Shown here piece after piece: positions 54,773 through 63,799 of a DNA stretch of 64,000 nucleotides. A model generated the notes under the pieces. The model was not told where the DNA came from, did no database searches, and was given only the letters and a program-made list of their open reading frames with translations. The stretch is from an uncultured bacterium (GTDB lineage Bacteria > Bacillota_I > Bacilli_A > RFN20 > CAG-826). A program made the position numbers and the translations under genes. Location of the stretch: the NCBI GenBank assembly GCA_949299335.1, contig CASGAD010000014.1:1-64000 (forward strand). Reading direction: 5' to 3'. Positions within the stretch are counted from its first letter, which is position 1, and each line of letters begins with the position of its first letter.

Positions 54773-57092
54773 CATTAGTGTACATCAATTAGTAGATTTT
54801 GTTTTGCGTAAAGGTGATATAGATACGCGTCTTTTTAATTCGGAAACAATGCAAGAAGGAACTAGACTTCATGCTATCTATCAATCAAAGCAAAAAGCAA
54901 ATTATTTAACAGAAGTAAATCTAAATACAGAAATAAATTATGGTGACTATATTATCAAGTTAAATGGAAGAGCTGATGGAATCATTATTGAAAATATACC
55001 TATAATTGATGAAATTAAAACAACTAATGGTGATTTAGAAACATTTTTTCAAACGAATAAGGAATGGCATTTGGGACAAGCAATTTGTTACGCATATATG
55101 TATTCAAATGAAAAAAACATCGATGAAATCGAAGTTATGCTGACATATATCAGTCAAATTACCGAAGAAAAAATGTTTAAAAAATTTCATTTTAGTAGGA
55201 ACGAATTGCTCGAAAAAATTTTAGGATACGTTTCAGTATTTTTAGATTTTTACAAGATATTAAATAGAAGAATTGAATTAAGAAATGAGTCTTTAAAAAA
55301 TATGTCTTTTCCGTTTGAAATAAAGCGTGATGGACAAGAAGAGATGATTAAAGCTGTCCAATCAACCTATCTAAATAGAGAATATTATTTTATTGAGGCT
55401 AGTACTGGAATAGGGAAAACTATGTCAGCTATATATGGCTCTTTAGATGGATTAAGTAAAGGAATAATTAATAAAATTTTTTACTTAACTCCTAAAAATG
55501 TTGGTTTTATTAATTCTTTTCACGCTTTAAAGATACTACAGGATAAAAATATACTTGTTAATGCAGTGGAAATATTAGGCAAAGAAAAAATGTGCCCTCA
55601 CCATAAGGAGAAAAATTGTAATCCTGATGATTGTCCTTTGACTAGAGATTATTACAATAAGTTAAATGATGTTATTAAGGAAATATTGGTTAAAGAAAGT
55701 TTAATAACTTCCGAAGTTATCAAGGAATATGCTTTTAAAAATTCCATTTGTCCTTTTGAATTATCGTTAGATATTTCTTTATATACTGATTTTGTTGTTT
55801 GCGATTATAATTTCGCATTTCATCCAATAGCATTATTAAAAAGATTTTTTGAAAATCCAGTTATTCAATATAGGAAATTAGCCTTAATTGATGAAGCTCA
55901 TAATCTTATTAGTAGAGCAAGGGATATGTATAGCGCTACATTTGATTCAAAATATTTTGACGATATGAAAAAAGCTCTAAGTAAGGTAAAAGATAAAAAC
56001 GAAATATCTAAATGCTTAAGGCAATTAACTAAAGATATAAATTCATTTAAAGAATTTGATTTTGAAGAGCGTGATTTTTATATTTTAGAAACTTTAGATT
56101 CACATTTTATCCGTTATCTTAGAGAACTTGATAAAGCAATTAGAAAATATAATAATGATCATCCTAAATTTAAATGCAAAGAAATGGAGCTTTTTTCACG
56201 AGAAAATTTTAAATTTTTAAAAATTTTAGATGAGCTTAATTCATATTACAAAATTTTGTTAAAACAGAGTAAAAGTGGCTTTACAATCACACTTTTTTGT
56301 ATTAATCCAGCCCCATATATTAATGAAAAAATGCATAATTTCGAAGGAGCGACTCTATTTAGTGCAACCTTATCGCCTATTGATTATTTTGAAACAATCC
56401 TATTAGAGAAATCTATTTATAAATCAATGGAATTAGAAAGTCCTTTTAATCCAAATAATCTAAAGGTTTTAGTTAATAATAAAATCTCAATTAAGTACAA
56501 AGATAGAAACAAAACCTTTAATGAAGTAGTAAATGAAATTAAAGCCTTTATTGATGTAAAAAAAGGTAATTACATGGTCTTTGCGCCTAGTTTTGAGTAT
56601 TTAAATATGCTTAAAGTCGAATTTATTCATGATGAAAGATTTATTTTTCAATCACAAAAGATGAATTCTGATGAAAAAGAAGAGTTTTTAAATAAATTTG
56701 AAGAAAATCCATTAAATACAAATGTTGGAGTTTGTGTAATGGGTGGATCTTTTAGTGAAGGAATTGATTTAGTTGGAGATAGATTAATTGGGGTAGTCAT
56801 AATAGGAGTTAGCATGTCGTCAGTTTGTATTGAAAATGATTTATTGTCTGAATACTTTACTAGTTCAGGACTTAATGGTTTTGATTATGCCTATGTTAAT
56901 CCAGGAATTTCTAGAATTATGCAAGCTGTAGGGAGAGTCATCAGAAAAGAGAATGATAAAGGCGCAGCTTTATTAATTGATAGTCGATATTATACTAAAA
57001 AATATCAAATTTTATTTAGTAAGCACTGGAAGGATAGCTTTCCAGTGGAAACTAGCGAAGATATTTATTATGTGCTTAAAGATTTCTATTAA
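54759..57092 (+). CDS. DinG/XPD-like helicase with N-terminal RecB-type nuclease domain
   Basis: Fusion of a PD-(D/E)XK nuclease and a superfamily 2 Rad3/DinG-type Fe-S helicase, 777 residues. Nuclease: H38, D73 in GRADGII, D84-E85-I-K87 and the Q107-x3-Y111 motif, the RecB/Cas4 pattern. Helicase: Walker A EASTGIGKTMSA (about 213-224), four likely cluster cysteines in CPHHKEKNC, DDCPL and ICPFE, the DEAH box LIDEAHNL, ATLSPIDYFE, and the final QAVGRVIRKENDKG. Probably a repair helicase-nuclease. GGAGA precedes the ATG. It is coupled to fmt. Confidence 0.87.
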   Translation: MPTIDISVHQLVDFVLRKGDIDTRLFNSETMQEGTRLHAIYQSKQKANYLTEVNLNTEINYGDYIIKLNGRADGIIIENIPIIDEIKTTNGDLETFFQTNKEWHLGQAICYAYMYSNEKNIDEIEVMLTYISQITEEKMFKKFHFSRNELLEKILGYVSVFLDFYKILNRRIELRNESLKNMSFPFEIKRDGQEEMIKAVQSTYLNREYYFIEASTGIGKTMSAIYGSLDGLSKGIINKIFYLTPKNVGFINSFHALKILQDKNILVNAVEILGKEKMCPHHKEKNCNPDDCPLTRDYYNKLNDVIKEILVKESLITSEVIKEYAFKNSICPFELSLDISLYTDFVVCDYNFAFHPIALLKRFFENPVIQYRKLALIDEAHNLISRARDMYSATFDSKYFDDMKKALSKVKDKNEISKCLRQLTKDINSFKEFDFEERDFYILETLDSHFIRYLRELDKAIRKYNNDHPKFKCKEMELFSRENFKFLKILDELNSYYKILLKQSKSGFTITLFCINPAPYINEKMHNFEGATLFSATLSPIDYFETILLEKSIYKSMELESPFNPNNLKVLVNNKISIKYKDRNKTFNEVVNEIKAFIDVKKGNYMVFAPSFEYLNMLKVEFIHDERFIFQSQKMNSDEKEEFLNKFEENPLNTNVGVCVMGGSFSEGIDLVGDRLIGVVIIGVSMSSVCIENDLLSEYFTSSGLNGFDYAYVNPGISRIMQAVGRVIRKENDKGAALLIDSRYYTKKYQILFSKHWKDSFPVETSEDIYYVLKDFY

Positions 57093-57148
57093 TAGGACTT
57101 AAATAGATTAAAAAAGTGAATTAATTATTAAAATAATTAGAAATTTAA

Positions 57149-57157
57149 TGATATACT
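57149..57157 (+). promoter_or_regulatory. Extended -10 promoter of lepA
   Basis: TGaTATACT at 57149-57157; the ATG at 57167 is 9 nt later without a Shine-Dalgarno. The -35 region is weak, as is allowed with an extended -10. Confidence 0.55.
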
Positions 57158-57166
57158 TATTCAGTT

Positions 57167-58978
57167 ATGAAATATGATCAATCAAAAATAAGGAATTTTA
57201 GTGTTATTGCCCACATAGATCATGGTAAATCTACTCTTTGTGATCGAATTTTAGAATTAACTAAAGCGGTAGAACAACGTGAAATGAAATCACAAATATT
57301 GGATTCGTTAGATTTAGAAAGAGAAAGAGGCATTACAATTAAATTAAATGCGGTAACTGTAAATTATCATGCTGATGATGGTGAAGATTATATTTTTAAT
57401 TTAATTGACACTCCAGGGCATGTTGATTTTAGCTATGAAGTTAGTAGGTCTTTAGCAGCTTGCGAAGGAGCTGTTTTAGTAGTTGATGCTACTCAAGGAG
57501 TTGAAGCCCAAACTTTAGCTAATGTTTATTTAGCTGTTGATAATGACTTATATATTGTTCCAGTTATTAATAAGATCGATTTACCAAGTGCTTCAATTAA
57601 TCTTTGTAAGGAAGAAATAAGAGATAAAATTGGTTTAGATGGCGATAATGCAGTTTTAGTAAGTGCTAAAACTGGTCAAAACGTTAAAGAAGTATTAGAA
57701 AAAATTGTTAAAGAAGTTCCAGCACCTAGTGGAAACAATGATGCTCCTTTAAAGGCACTTATTTTCGATAGTTTTTATGATTCTTACCGTGGAGTCGTTG
57801 TTTTAATTAGGATAAAAGAAGGACAAGTCCATGTTGGTGATACAATTCATTTGATGAAAACGAATTGTGATTTTTTAGTCACAGAACTTGGAATTAGAAC
57901 ACCAAAAGAATTGCCTTGTGACACATTATATTGTGGAGAAGTCGGCTATTTATGTGCTCAAATTAAAGATATTAGAGATGTAAGTGTAGGTGATACTATC
58001 ACTTTAAAAGATAATCCCGCCTTATTGCCTTTACCTGGTTATCGTAAGATAAATCCAATGGTTTATTGTGGAATTTATCCTACTGATAGCAAAAAATACG
58101 AAGACTTAAAAGAATCATTAGAAAAATTAGCGTTAAATGATGCGAGTTTACGTTTTGAACCTGAAACATCTCAAGCTTTAGGTTTTGGATTTAGATGTGG
58201 CTTTTTAGGCTTGCTTCATATGGATGTTGTTCAAGAGAGACTCGAACGTGAATTTGGATTAGATTTAATTTTAACTGCACCAAGTGTTATCTATAAAATT
58301 TATTTAACTGATGGAAGTGTAATAGATCTTGATAATCCTAGTAAAATGCCTGAACCAACCACAATTAAAAAAATTGAAGAACCTTATGTTAAAGCAAAAA
58401 TAATGACACCAAAAGATTATGTAGGGGATATTATGCAACTATGTATGGATAGAAGAGGCATTTATATTGACCTAGAATATTTTGATGAAACTAGAATGAT
58501 TTTAACTTATGATATGCCTTTAAACGAAATAATCTATAATTTCTTTGATAAATTAAAATCATATACAAAAGGTTATGCTAGTTTGGATTATGAAATTGAT
58601 GAATATAAAGAAAGTAATCTAACAAAAATGGATATTCTTTTAAATGGACATCCAATTGATGCTTTATCTAGCATTGTATATAAGCCATTTGCTTTTAAGC
58701 GTGGATTGAAGATAGTTTCTAAATTAAAAGAAGTGATCCCACGTCAACAATTTGAAATTCCTGTTCAAGCTGCGATTAATGGCAAAGTAATCGCTAGATC
58801 TGATATTAAAGCAGTGAGGAAAGATGTCTTAGCGAAATGTTATGGTGGAGATATAACACGAAAAAAGAAACTTTTAGAGAAACAAAAAGAAGGCAAAAAG
58901 AGAATGAAGTCAATCGGTTCGGTTGATGTTCCACAAGATGCTTTTATGTCAATTTTGAGCATAGATAGCGAAGATTAG
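57167..58978 (+). CDS. lepA: Elongation factor 4 (LepA)
   Basis: Ribosome-bound GTPase that can back-translocate and aids 30S biogenesis (603 residues, standard). G1 AHIDHGKST, the RGITIK switch, G3 DTPGHVD and G4 NKIDLP are present; the C-terminal family domain ends with [17 protein letters not shown]. The ATG lies 9 nt after an extended -10 with no ribosome-binding site. In B. subtilis rpsT-gpr-spoIIP-lepA are adjacent; the spore genes are absent here. Confidence 0.98.
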   Translation: MKYDQSKIRNFSVIAHIDHGKSTLCDRILELTKAVEQREMKSQILDSLDLERERGITIKLNAVTVNYHADDGEDYIFNLIDTPGHVDFSYEVSRSLAACEGAVLVVDATQGVEAQTLANVYLAVDNDLYIVPVINKIDLPSASINLCKEEIRDKIGLDGDNAVLVSAKTGQNVKEVLEKIVKEVPAPSGNNDAPLKALIFDSFYDSYRGVVVLIRIKEGQVHVGDTIHLMKTNCDFLVTELGIRTPKELPCDTLYCGEVGYLCAQIKDIRDVSVGDTITLKDNPALLPLPGYRKINPMVYCGIYPTDSKKYEDLKESLEKLALNDASLRFEPETSQALGFGFRCGFLGLLHMDVVQERLEREFGLDLILTAPSVIYKIYLTDGSVIDLDNPSKMPEPTTIKKIEEPYVKAKIMTPKDYVGDIMQLCMDRRGIYIDLEYFDETRMILTYDMPLNEIIYNFFDKLKSYTKGYASLDYEIDEYKESNLTKMDILLNGHPIDALSSIVYKPFAFKRGLKIVSKLKEVIPRQQFEIPVQAAINGKVIARSDIKAVRKDVLAKCYGGDITRKKKLLEKQKEGKKRMKSIGSVDVPQDAFMSILSIDSED

Positions 58979-59080
58979 TATATATTTAGTCATAAAGTAG
59001 TAGTTTTTTAGTAAGTATTTGCTTTTAAAATATTCTAAATAAGTTATAATTATATTAGTTAATTTAGCGGAGGAATAATT

Positions 59081-60673
59081 ATGGGTGGTCAAGAATTATC
59101 CATGAAGTTTAGTAATGATATCTACGCTACTAGAGCGGATGTCAAACGTGAAATGAAAACTGGATTAATTGATGGGATTTGGAATGAGATATTAAAATAT
59201 AGATCAAATTTTAATAATGTTTTAAAACTTAGACATGTTGATTCAACAGCATATGTAGTATGTTTAACTCCTAAAATCGCTGAAAGAGTTAATACAATTG
59301 AAAGAAAACTTTTAAAACTTTCTAAAAATTATACTGACTTATGCAAAATTAGAACTGAAAAAGAGTTTGATATAATTTCTAAAACAAAAATATTAAAAAC
59401 AATTGGTAAGCTTTATAACATTGAAACTAATGAATCATTACTTTATTCAATTTCTAATGGTTCATTAACTAATGTCTCTCCTGAATTTTTAATCTTAACT
59501 AGATATTTAAAATGTCTCGATGAAATCGGCAATTTTGCTTCAAAAGAGATTGATGATAATACAATAGGGACATTCTATAGTTATTTATTAGGTACAGAAG
59601 ATTTAACTGAATACTATAGAACTAAAGATTTTGAAAATAAATTTTCAAAATATATTACTGGAAGAGTTTATTTAGGCATTCCTTATGGCATAATCGATAG
59701 ATCAATGGAACAACTACTTAACTTTATTCAATATAGTGATATAAGTGGATTTATTAAAGCAATTTGTACTTTCTATTACCTTTATTATGTCAAACCATTT
59801 GAGACTCATAATGAAGAAATTGCTATTTTAATGCTTAAAAAAATACTTGCATTTAACGATTATGATAAAGTTGCTTCTTTAATTAATTTTGAAGAACTTT
59901 TGATGAATAAAGATGAACTTGAATCAGTAGTTTTTGAATGTCAAAGAACCTATGATTTAACTTATTTTTTATCATATTGTTTGAATGCAATTGATAAATT
60001 AGTAGCAGATGCATTAGACGATGTTGCTAATGCTGAGAAAATTGGTGTAAGACACGATTTTTATCAAAATGATAGTTATCAAAACAATATTCCTTCATTA
60101 AATAGAACTAATATGCTTGATGATGGAGTTACTAAAGTTGAAGGAACTAAAGTAAATGAAAGTGTAACCACGATTCCTAAAGAAACTATTCAACCTCAAG
60201 AACCAGTAAGTTCTTCTTTCGAAACTAAACCAACTGAAGTAGTTCCTCCAGTTCAAGAAGCTAATAAAACAGTGGTTCAAAATGTAGAAAAAATTGATGA
60301 AAGCGAATTTAAAACTACTCCAAGTCAACAAACATTTGCTCATGAATCAGTTTCTAATGAACCAGGAGTAATGGTAAATTTTGCCCAAAATATCGCAATT
60401 TCTAATTTACCAACTGGGTTAAGTGAAGAAGAAGCATCTAAACTTGAAAATCATTTATTAGAACTTAATCCATACTTAACTCGAGGACAAGCTTATTTTT
60501 ACGCTAGACACTGCACAATTGGTATGTGCTATACTATTTCTCAGTATAAAAAAGAAGTTGGATGTGCTTATGAAACTGCTAGATGCAGCATGGATAATTT
60601 AGTAACCCTTGGTTATTACGTTAAAAAGCAACTTAAAAACAAATATATTTATACACCAGTTAAAAAAGGATAA
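59081..60673 (+). CDS. Degenerate Fic-domain protein with C-terminal winged helix
   Basis: Fic-fold protein (530 residues) that has probably lost AMP-transfer activity. The flap strand (GRVYLGIPYGIIDRSMEQLL, about 194-213) and helix before the active site (GFIKAICTFYYLYYV) fit the fold, but the catalytic HPFxxGNGRxxR is VKPFETHNEEIAIL at 237-250: the His is Lys238, the GNGR is HNEE. The N-terminal 190 residues are not recognised. A Gln/Thr/Pro-rich linker (about 325-446) leads to a winged helix (about 465-525, SQYKKEVGCAYETARCSMDN) as in Fic transcription-linked proteins. GGAGG precedes the ATG. Could be DNA-binding or a scaffold; function is unknown. Confidence 0.72.
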   Translation: MGGQELSMKFSNDIYATRADVKREMKTGLIDGIWNEILKYRSNFNNVLKLRHVDSTAYVVCLTPKIAERVNTIERKLLKLSKNYTDLCKIRTEKEFDIISKTKILKTIGKLYNIETNESLLYSISNGSLTNVSPEFLILTRYLKCLDEIGNFASKEIDDNTIGTFYSYLLGTEDLTEYYRTKDFENKFSKYITGRVYLGIPYGIIDRSMEQLLNFIQYSDISGFIKAICTFYYLYYVKPFETHNEEIAILMLKKILAFNDYDKVASLINFEELLMNKDELESVVFECQRTYDLTYFLSYCLNAIDKLVADALDDVANAEKIGVRHDFYQNDSYQNNIPSLNRTNMLDDGVTKVEGTKVNESVTTIPKETIQPQEPVSSSFETKPTEVVPPVQEANKTVVQNVEKIDESEFKTTPSQQTFAHESVSNEPGVMVNFAQNIAISNLPTGLSEEEASKLENHLLELNPYLTRGQAYFYARHCTIGMCYTISQYKKEVGCAYETARCSMDNLVTLGYYVKKQLKNKYIYTPVKKG

Positions 60674-60679
60674 AAAATT

Positions 60680-60934
60680 ATGAGAGTATTTGATTCAATT
60701 TTCAATTCAACAGGAATGTATTTCCTCTATATCGTTTTAGTTTTTGGAGCAATTGTTGTTGCGGTCATCCTTTTAAAGAAGTATGTCTTTAATAAAAACA
60801 AAACTAAAGAAGAAATTGATGAAGAGAAAGCTGCTGATGAAACAGTAAGTAGATTTTTAGAAGATGTAAATGATCCAAAGGCACAAAAAGAGTTTGATGA
60901 ATATAACGAAAAGCAAAATAAAGAGGATAAATAG
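60680..60934 (+). CDS. Small single-pass membrane protein, unknown
   Basis: Not recognised. It has 84 residues: one hydrophobic helix (about 11-33, MYFLYIVLVFGAIVVAVILL), a Lys/Asn-rich stretch, and an acidic, Glu/Asp-rich cytosolic tail (about 43-84). AAAGGA lies about 10 nt before the ATG. It starts 6 nt after the Fic-like gene and its end overlaps hemW by 38 nt, so all three are likely one operon. A role as a membrane anchor or partner of the Fic-like protein is possible but only positional. Confidence 0.65.
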   Translation: MRVFDSIFNSTGMYFLYIVLVFGAIVVAVILLKKYVFNKNKTKEEIDEEKAADETVSRFLEDVNDPKAQKEFDEYNEKQNKEDK

Positions 60935-62009
60935 TCTATATATTCATATTCCGTTTTGTACAAAAATATGTCCTTATTGTGATTTTGTCAAAGTATTAGA
61001 TATTCCTTCTTTTAGAATAAAATATGTTGACGAAATCATTAAGGACATTTCTTTTTTGTATTCATTAGATGCTAAATTTAAGACAATTTATATTGGCGGA
61101 GGAACGCCTTCAATTTTAACTTATGATGAATTAGAAAAATTATTAAGTGCCTTAAAACCTTTATTAAAAACTAATTATGAATTCACTATTGAAGCTAATC
61201 CTGAATCAATTGATGAAACTAAGTTAAAAATAATGAAAAAATATGGTATTAATCGTATTTCTATTGGTATCCAATCGTTTAATAAAAGCTTACTTGAATC
61301 TATTAATAGAGATTTTAATATTGATTACTTTAAATTAATTAATTTAGTTAAAAAATATATTACTAATATAAATGTAGATTTAATTTATGGTTTACCTAAT
61401 CAATCTTTAGAGATGATTAAAGAGGATTTAGAATTCTTTATTAAGTTAGATATTAATCACATTTCAACTTATAGCTTAATTTTAGAAAAAAACACAGTCT
61501 TTAGCTTAAAAGGAGTTAAAGAAGTTGATGATGAAACTAGCAGAACTTATTACGACTATATATTAAGTTATCTTAGAAAACATAATTTCAAGCGTTACGA
61601 AGTATCTAATTTTGCTAAAGAAGGTTATGAAAGTAAACATAACTTAACTTATTGGAAAGATAAGGAATATTTAGCTTTAGGTGTTGGAGCAAGTGGATAT
61701 ATAGGTAATATAAGATATAAAAATTCCAGTTCACTTTCTAAATATCTTAATGGAATTAGGGATTATAAAAGTGAAGTGGTAACACCTAAAGATGAGTTAG
61801 AATATTACTTTATTTGTAATTTAAGACTAGAAAAAGGGTTTACTTTTAAAAATTTTCAAAATAAATTTAACTTTGATTTTTTAAAGAGATATAAAGATAT
61901 TATTGTATCTCTTAAAAATAAAAATTTAGTTGATTATAATGGTACAAATTTCTATTGTACAGATGAAGGAATTATGCTTTTAGATGAGGTTTTAAGGGAG
62001 CTAATTTGA
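60897..62009 (+). CDS. hemW: Radical-SAM heme chaperone HemW-like protein
   Basis: Radical-SAM protein of the HemW/HemN group (370 residues). LYIHIPFCTKICPYCDF holds the CxxxCxxC cluster cysteines, IYIGGGTPSIL the SAM region, and RISIGIQSFNKSLLESINR, VDLIYGLPNQS and RYEVSNFAKEGYESKHNLTY follow; the extra Cys of true HemN is absent, which favours HemW. There is no start codon just before the core; the ATG at 60897, inside the small membrane protein gene, with AAAAAGAG 4-5 nt upstream is the best start. Ends TGA. Position before hrcA is conserved. No heme genes are in view. Confidence 0.9.
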   Translation: MNITKSKIKRINSLYIHIPFCTKICPYCDFVKVLDIPSFRIKYVDEIIKDISFLYSLDAKFKTIYIGGGTPSILTYDELEKLLSALKPLLKTNYEFTIEANPESIDETKLKIMKKYGINRISIGIQSFNKSLLESINRDFNIDYFKLINLVKKYITNINVDLIYGLPNQSLEMIKEDLEFFIKLDINHISTYSLILEKNTVFSLKGVKEVDDETSRTYYDYILSYLRKHNFKRYEVSNFAKEGYESKHNLTYWKDKEYLALGVGASGYIGNIRYKNSSSLSKYLNGIRDYKSEVVTPKDELEYYFICNLRLEKGFTFKNFQNKFNFDFLKRYKDIIVSLKNKNLVDYNGTNFYCTDEGIMLLDEVLRELI

Positions 62010-62024
62010 CTATTATAATGACAG

Positions 62025-62059
62025 AAAGTGCTAAAAAAATAAAAAATTAGCACTTTTTT
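62025..62059 (+). terminator. Terminator of hemW
   Basis: AAAGTGCTAA (62025-62034) pairs with TTAGCACTTT (62047-62056), with a 12-nt A-rich loop and T run to 62059. The 3' arm is also the left half of CIRCE 1. Confidence 0.8.
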
Positions 62060-62073
62060 ATTGACAGTGCTAA
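62047..62073 (+). promoter_or_regulatory. CIRCE operator 1 (HrcA binding site)
   Basis: TTAGCACTT-N9-CAGTGCTAA, one mismatch per half from the CIRCE consensus TTAGCACTC-N9-GAGTGCTAA. It contains the -35 TTGACA (62061-62066). Confidence 0.85.
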
Positions 62074-62088
62074 AGTTTGTAATAAAAT
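62061..62088 (+). promoter_or_regulatory. Promoter of hrcA-grpE-dnaK
   Basis: TTGACA (62061-62066), 16-nt spacer, TAAAAT (62083-62088). The start of transcription is predicted near 62095, inside CIRCE 2, so both operators can block it. Confidence 0.75.
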
Positions 62089-62092
62089 ATAC

Positions 62093-62119
62093 TTAGCACT
62101 TGAGAAAAAAGAGTGCTAG
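62093..62119 (+). promoter_or_regulatory. CIRCE operator 2 (HrcA binding site)
   Basis: TTAGCACTT-N9-GAGTGCTAG, one mismatch per half. It lies in the first bases of the transcript, 11 nt before the hrcA start codon, and also makes an RNA hairpin before the ribosome-binding site (AAAGG at 62120-62124). Confidence 0.93.
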
Positions 62120-62130
62120 AAAGGTAGATT

Positions 62131-63186
62131 ATGTCATTAACTAGAAAAGAAAAAATATTAAAACTCATAGTTGAAGATTTTATAAGAACAGCTCAACCAG
62201 TTGGCAGTAATTATCTTATTGAGAAATATCATTTAGAATTTTCTAGTGCTACAATCCGTAATGAAATGAATCAACTAGAAAAAGATGGTTTACTTGAAAA
62301 AACACATACTTCTAGTGGAAGAGTTCCATCTACAAAAGGATATAAGTATTACATCGAGAACTTAAGAAATCAAACTGTTGATGAAAAGTTCATGAATCAA
62401 ATTAGTGATATCTTTGAAACATCGACAACTGTAGAAGAAATCTTAGGAAAAAGTTGTGAAATACTTAGTCATATGACAAATCTTGCTAGTGCAGTTTTAG
62501 GACCTGGTGCTGATGCAGAGAGATTAGTAAGTGTTCAACTTGTACCATTAAGTGAAAACACTGTTACAGCTATCTTTATTACCGATAAAGGATATGTCGA
62601 AAATAAAACATTTGTAATGAATGGCAAAGCAGAAATACAAGATGTTAAAAAGACTGTTGAAATCTTAAATGATAGATTAATCGGTACTAAAGTTAGTGAA
62701 CTAGTACCAAAACTTGAAGGTATTAAGCCAATTATATCTGATTATATCTCTGATTATACGTTCATCTATAATGCGTTACTTAAAACTTTTTATGAATTTT
62801 CTTCAAAAAGAAAAGAATTCTATGGTAAAGAAAATTTGCTTAATCAACCAGAGTTTGAAAATGATCCAGATGAATTGAAGAAATTATTCGATTTATTCGA
62901 TAATCCAAATCATCTTGAAAGACTCATTAACGGAGCAAGTTCAAATTTACTTATAAATTGTGGAGAGGTAGATGAAGAATTCGATGATGTTAGCGTTGTT
63001 TCTAAGGAAATTGTCGCTAACGGAGAAAACATCGGTAGAATTGCTATTATTGGACCAACTAGAATGGATTATTCAAAAGTGTTGAATAATTTAGACTATC
63101 TTGCGAAAAGAATTATGGAGCATTTAAACTATGAAGATATTCAAAAAGAGGAGGGCAACAATGGAGGAAAAGGAACTAAAGAGTGA
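62131..63186 (+). CDS. hrcA: Heat-inducible transcription repressor HrcA
   Basis: Repressor of class I heat-shock genes that binds CIRCE and needs GroEL to fold (351 residues). The N-terminal winged helix is RKEKILKLIVEDFIRTAQPV and SSATIRNEMNQLEKDGLLEK with HTSSGRVPSTKGYKYYI; the GAF-like domain and dimer domain follow, ending with IGPTRMDYSKVLNNLDYLAK. AAAGG precedes the ATG. Two CIRCE sites upstream show autoregulation. Overlaps grpE by 26 nt and ends TGA. Confidence 0.97.
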   Translation: MSLTRKEKILKLIVEDFIRTAQPVGSNYLIEKYHLEFSSATIRNEMNQLEKDGLLEKTHTSSGRVPSTKGYKYYIENLRNQTVDEKFMNQISDIFETSTTVEEILGKSCEILSHMTNLASAVLGPGADAERLVSVQLVPLSENTVTAIFITDKGYVENKTFVMNGKAEIQDVKKTVEILNDRLIGTKVSELVPKLEGIKPIISDYISDYTFIYNALLKTFYEFSSKRKEFYGKENLLNQPEFENDPDELKKLFDLFDNPNHLERLINGASSNLLINCGEVDEEFDDVSVVSKEIVANGENIGRIAIIGPTRMDYSKVLNNLDYLAKRIMEHLNYEDIQKEEGNNGGKGTKE

Positions 63187-63799
63187 AGAAAGTTCTTCAA
63201 ATAAAAATGAAGAAACTAAGGAAGTTCAAAAAGAAGAACCAAAAGAAAACCTTTCAAGAAAAGAACAATCACTCTTAAAGAAAAAAGAAGAAGAACTTGA
63301 AAAAGCACTTCATGATGTCGAGTATTGGAAAAATGAGTATTATAGAGCCTATGCAGATATGGCTAACTTAAGAAAAGATATCGAAAAAGATCATAAAGAA
63401 GCTATCAAGTATCGATTAGAAGATTTTGTAGAAAATATACTTGGTGTTTTAGATGCGTTTGATATGGCATTTAGAGCGAAACCTCAAAATGAAGAGACAC
63501 AAAATTATTTAAAAGGTTTCGAATATGTCTATAGACAACTTCTAAGTGTCTTAGAAAGTGAAGGTATTAAAGAAATAACACCAAATATTAATGATAAATT
63601 CGATGAAAAAACAATGCACGCTGTTGATACAGTTAAAGATGATGGTGAGGAAAACTTAGTTAAATCCGTTACCTTAAGAGGATATAAACTTCACGATCAC
63701 CTTGTGAGAGCAGCGATGGTTGTAGTTTCAAAACATCCAAGTTCAAACGATGTAAAAGAGAACGAAACTGAAAAAGATGATGAAGCTAAAAATGCTTAA
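63161..63799 (+). CDS. grpE: Nucleotide exchange factor GrpE
   Basis: DnaK co-chaperone (212 residues). A charged, Glu/Lys-rich N-terminal coil (about 1-60) is followed by the GrpE signature: EYYRAYADMANLRKDIEKDH, ENILGVLDAFDMAFRA, YRQLLSVLESEGIKEI and the C-terminal beta domain with VTLRGYKLHDHLVRAAMVVV. The ATG at 63161 with GAGGAGGG upstream is chosen; an upstream in-frame ATG at 63131 has no such site and is inside hrcA. Confidence 0.96.
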   Translation: MEEKELKSEESSSNKNEETKEVQKEEPKENLSRKEQSLLKKKEEELEKALHDVEYWKNEYYRAYADMANLRKDIEKDHKEAIKYRLEDFVENILGVLDAFDMAFRAKPQNEETQNYLKGFEYVYRQLLSVLESEGIKEITPNINDKFDEKTMHAVDTVKDDGEENLVKSVTLRGYKLHDHLVRAAMVVVSKHPSSNDVKENETEKDDEAKNA

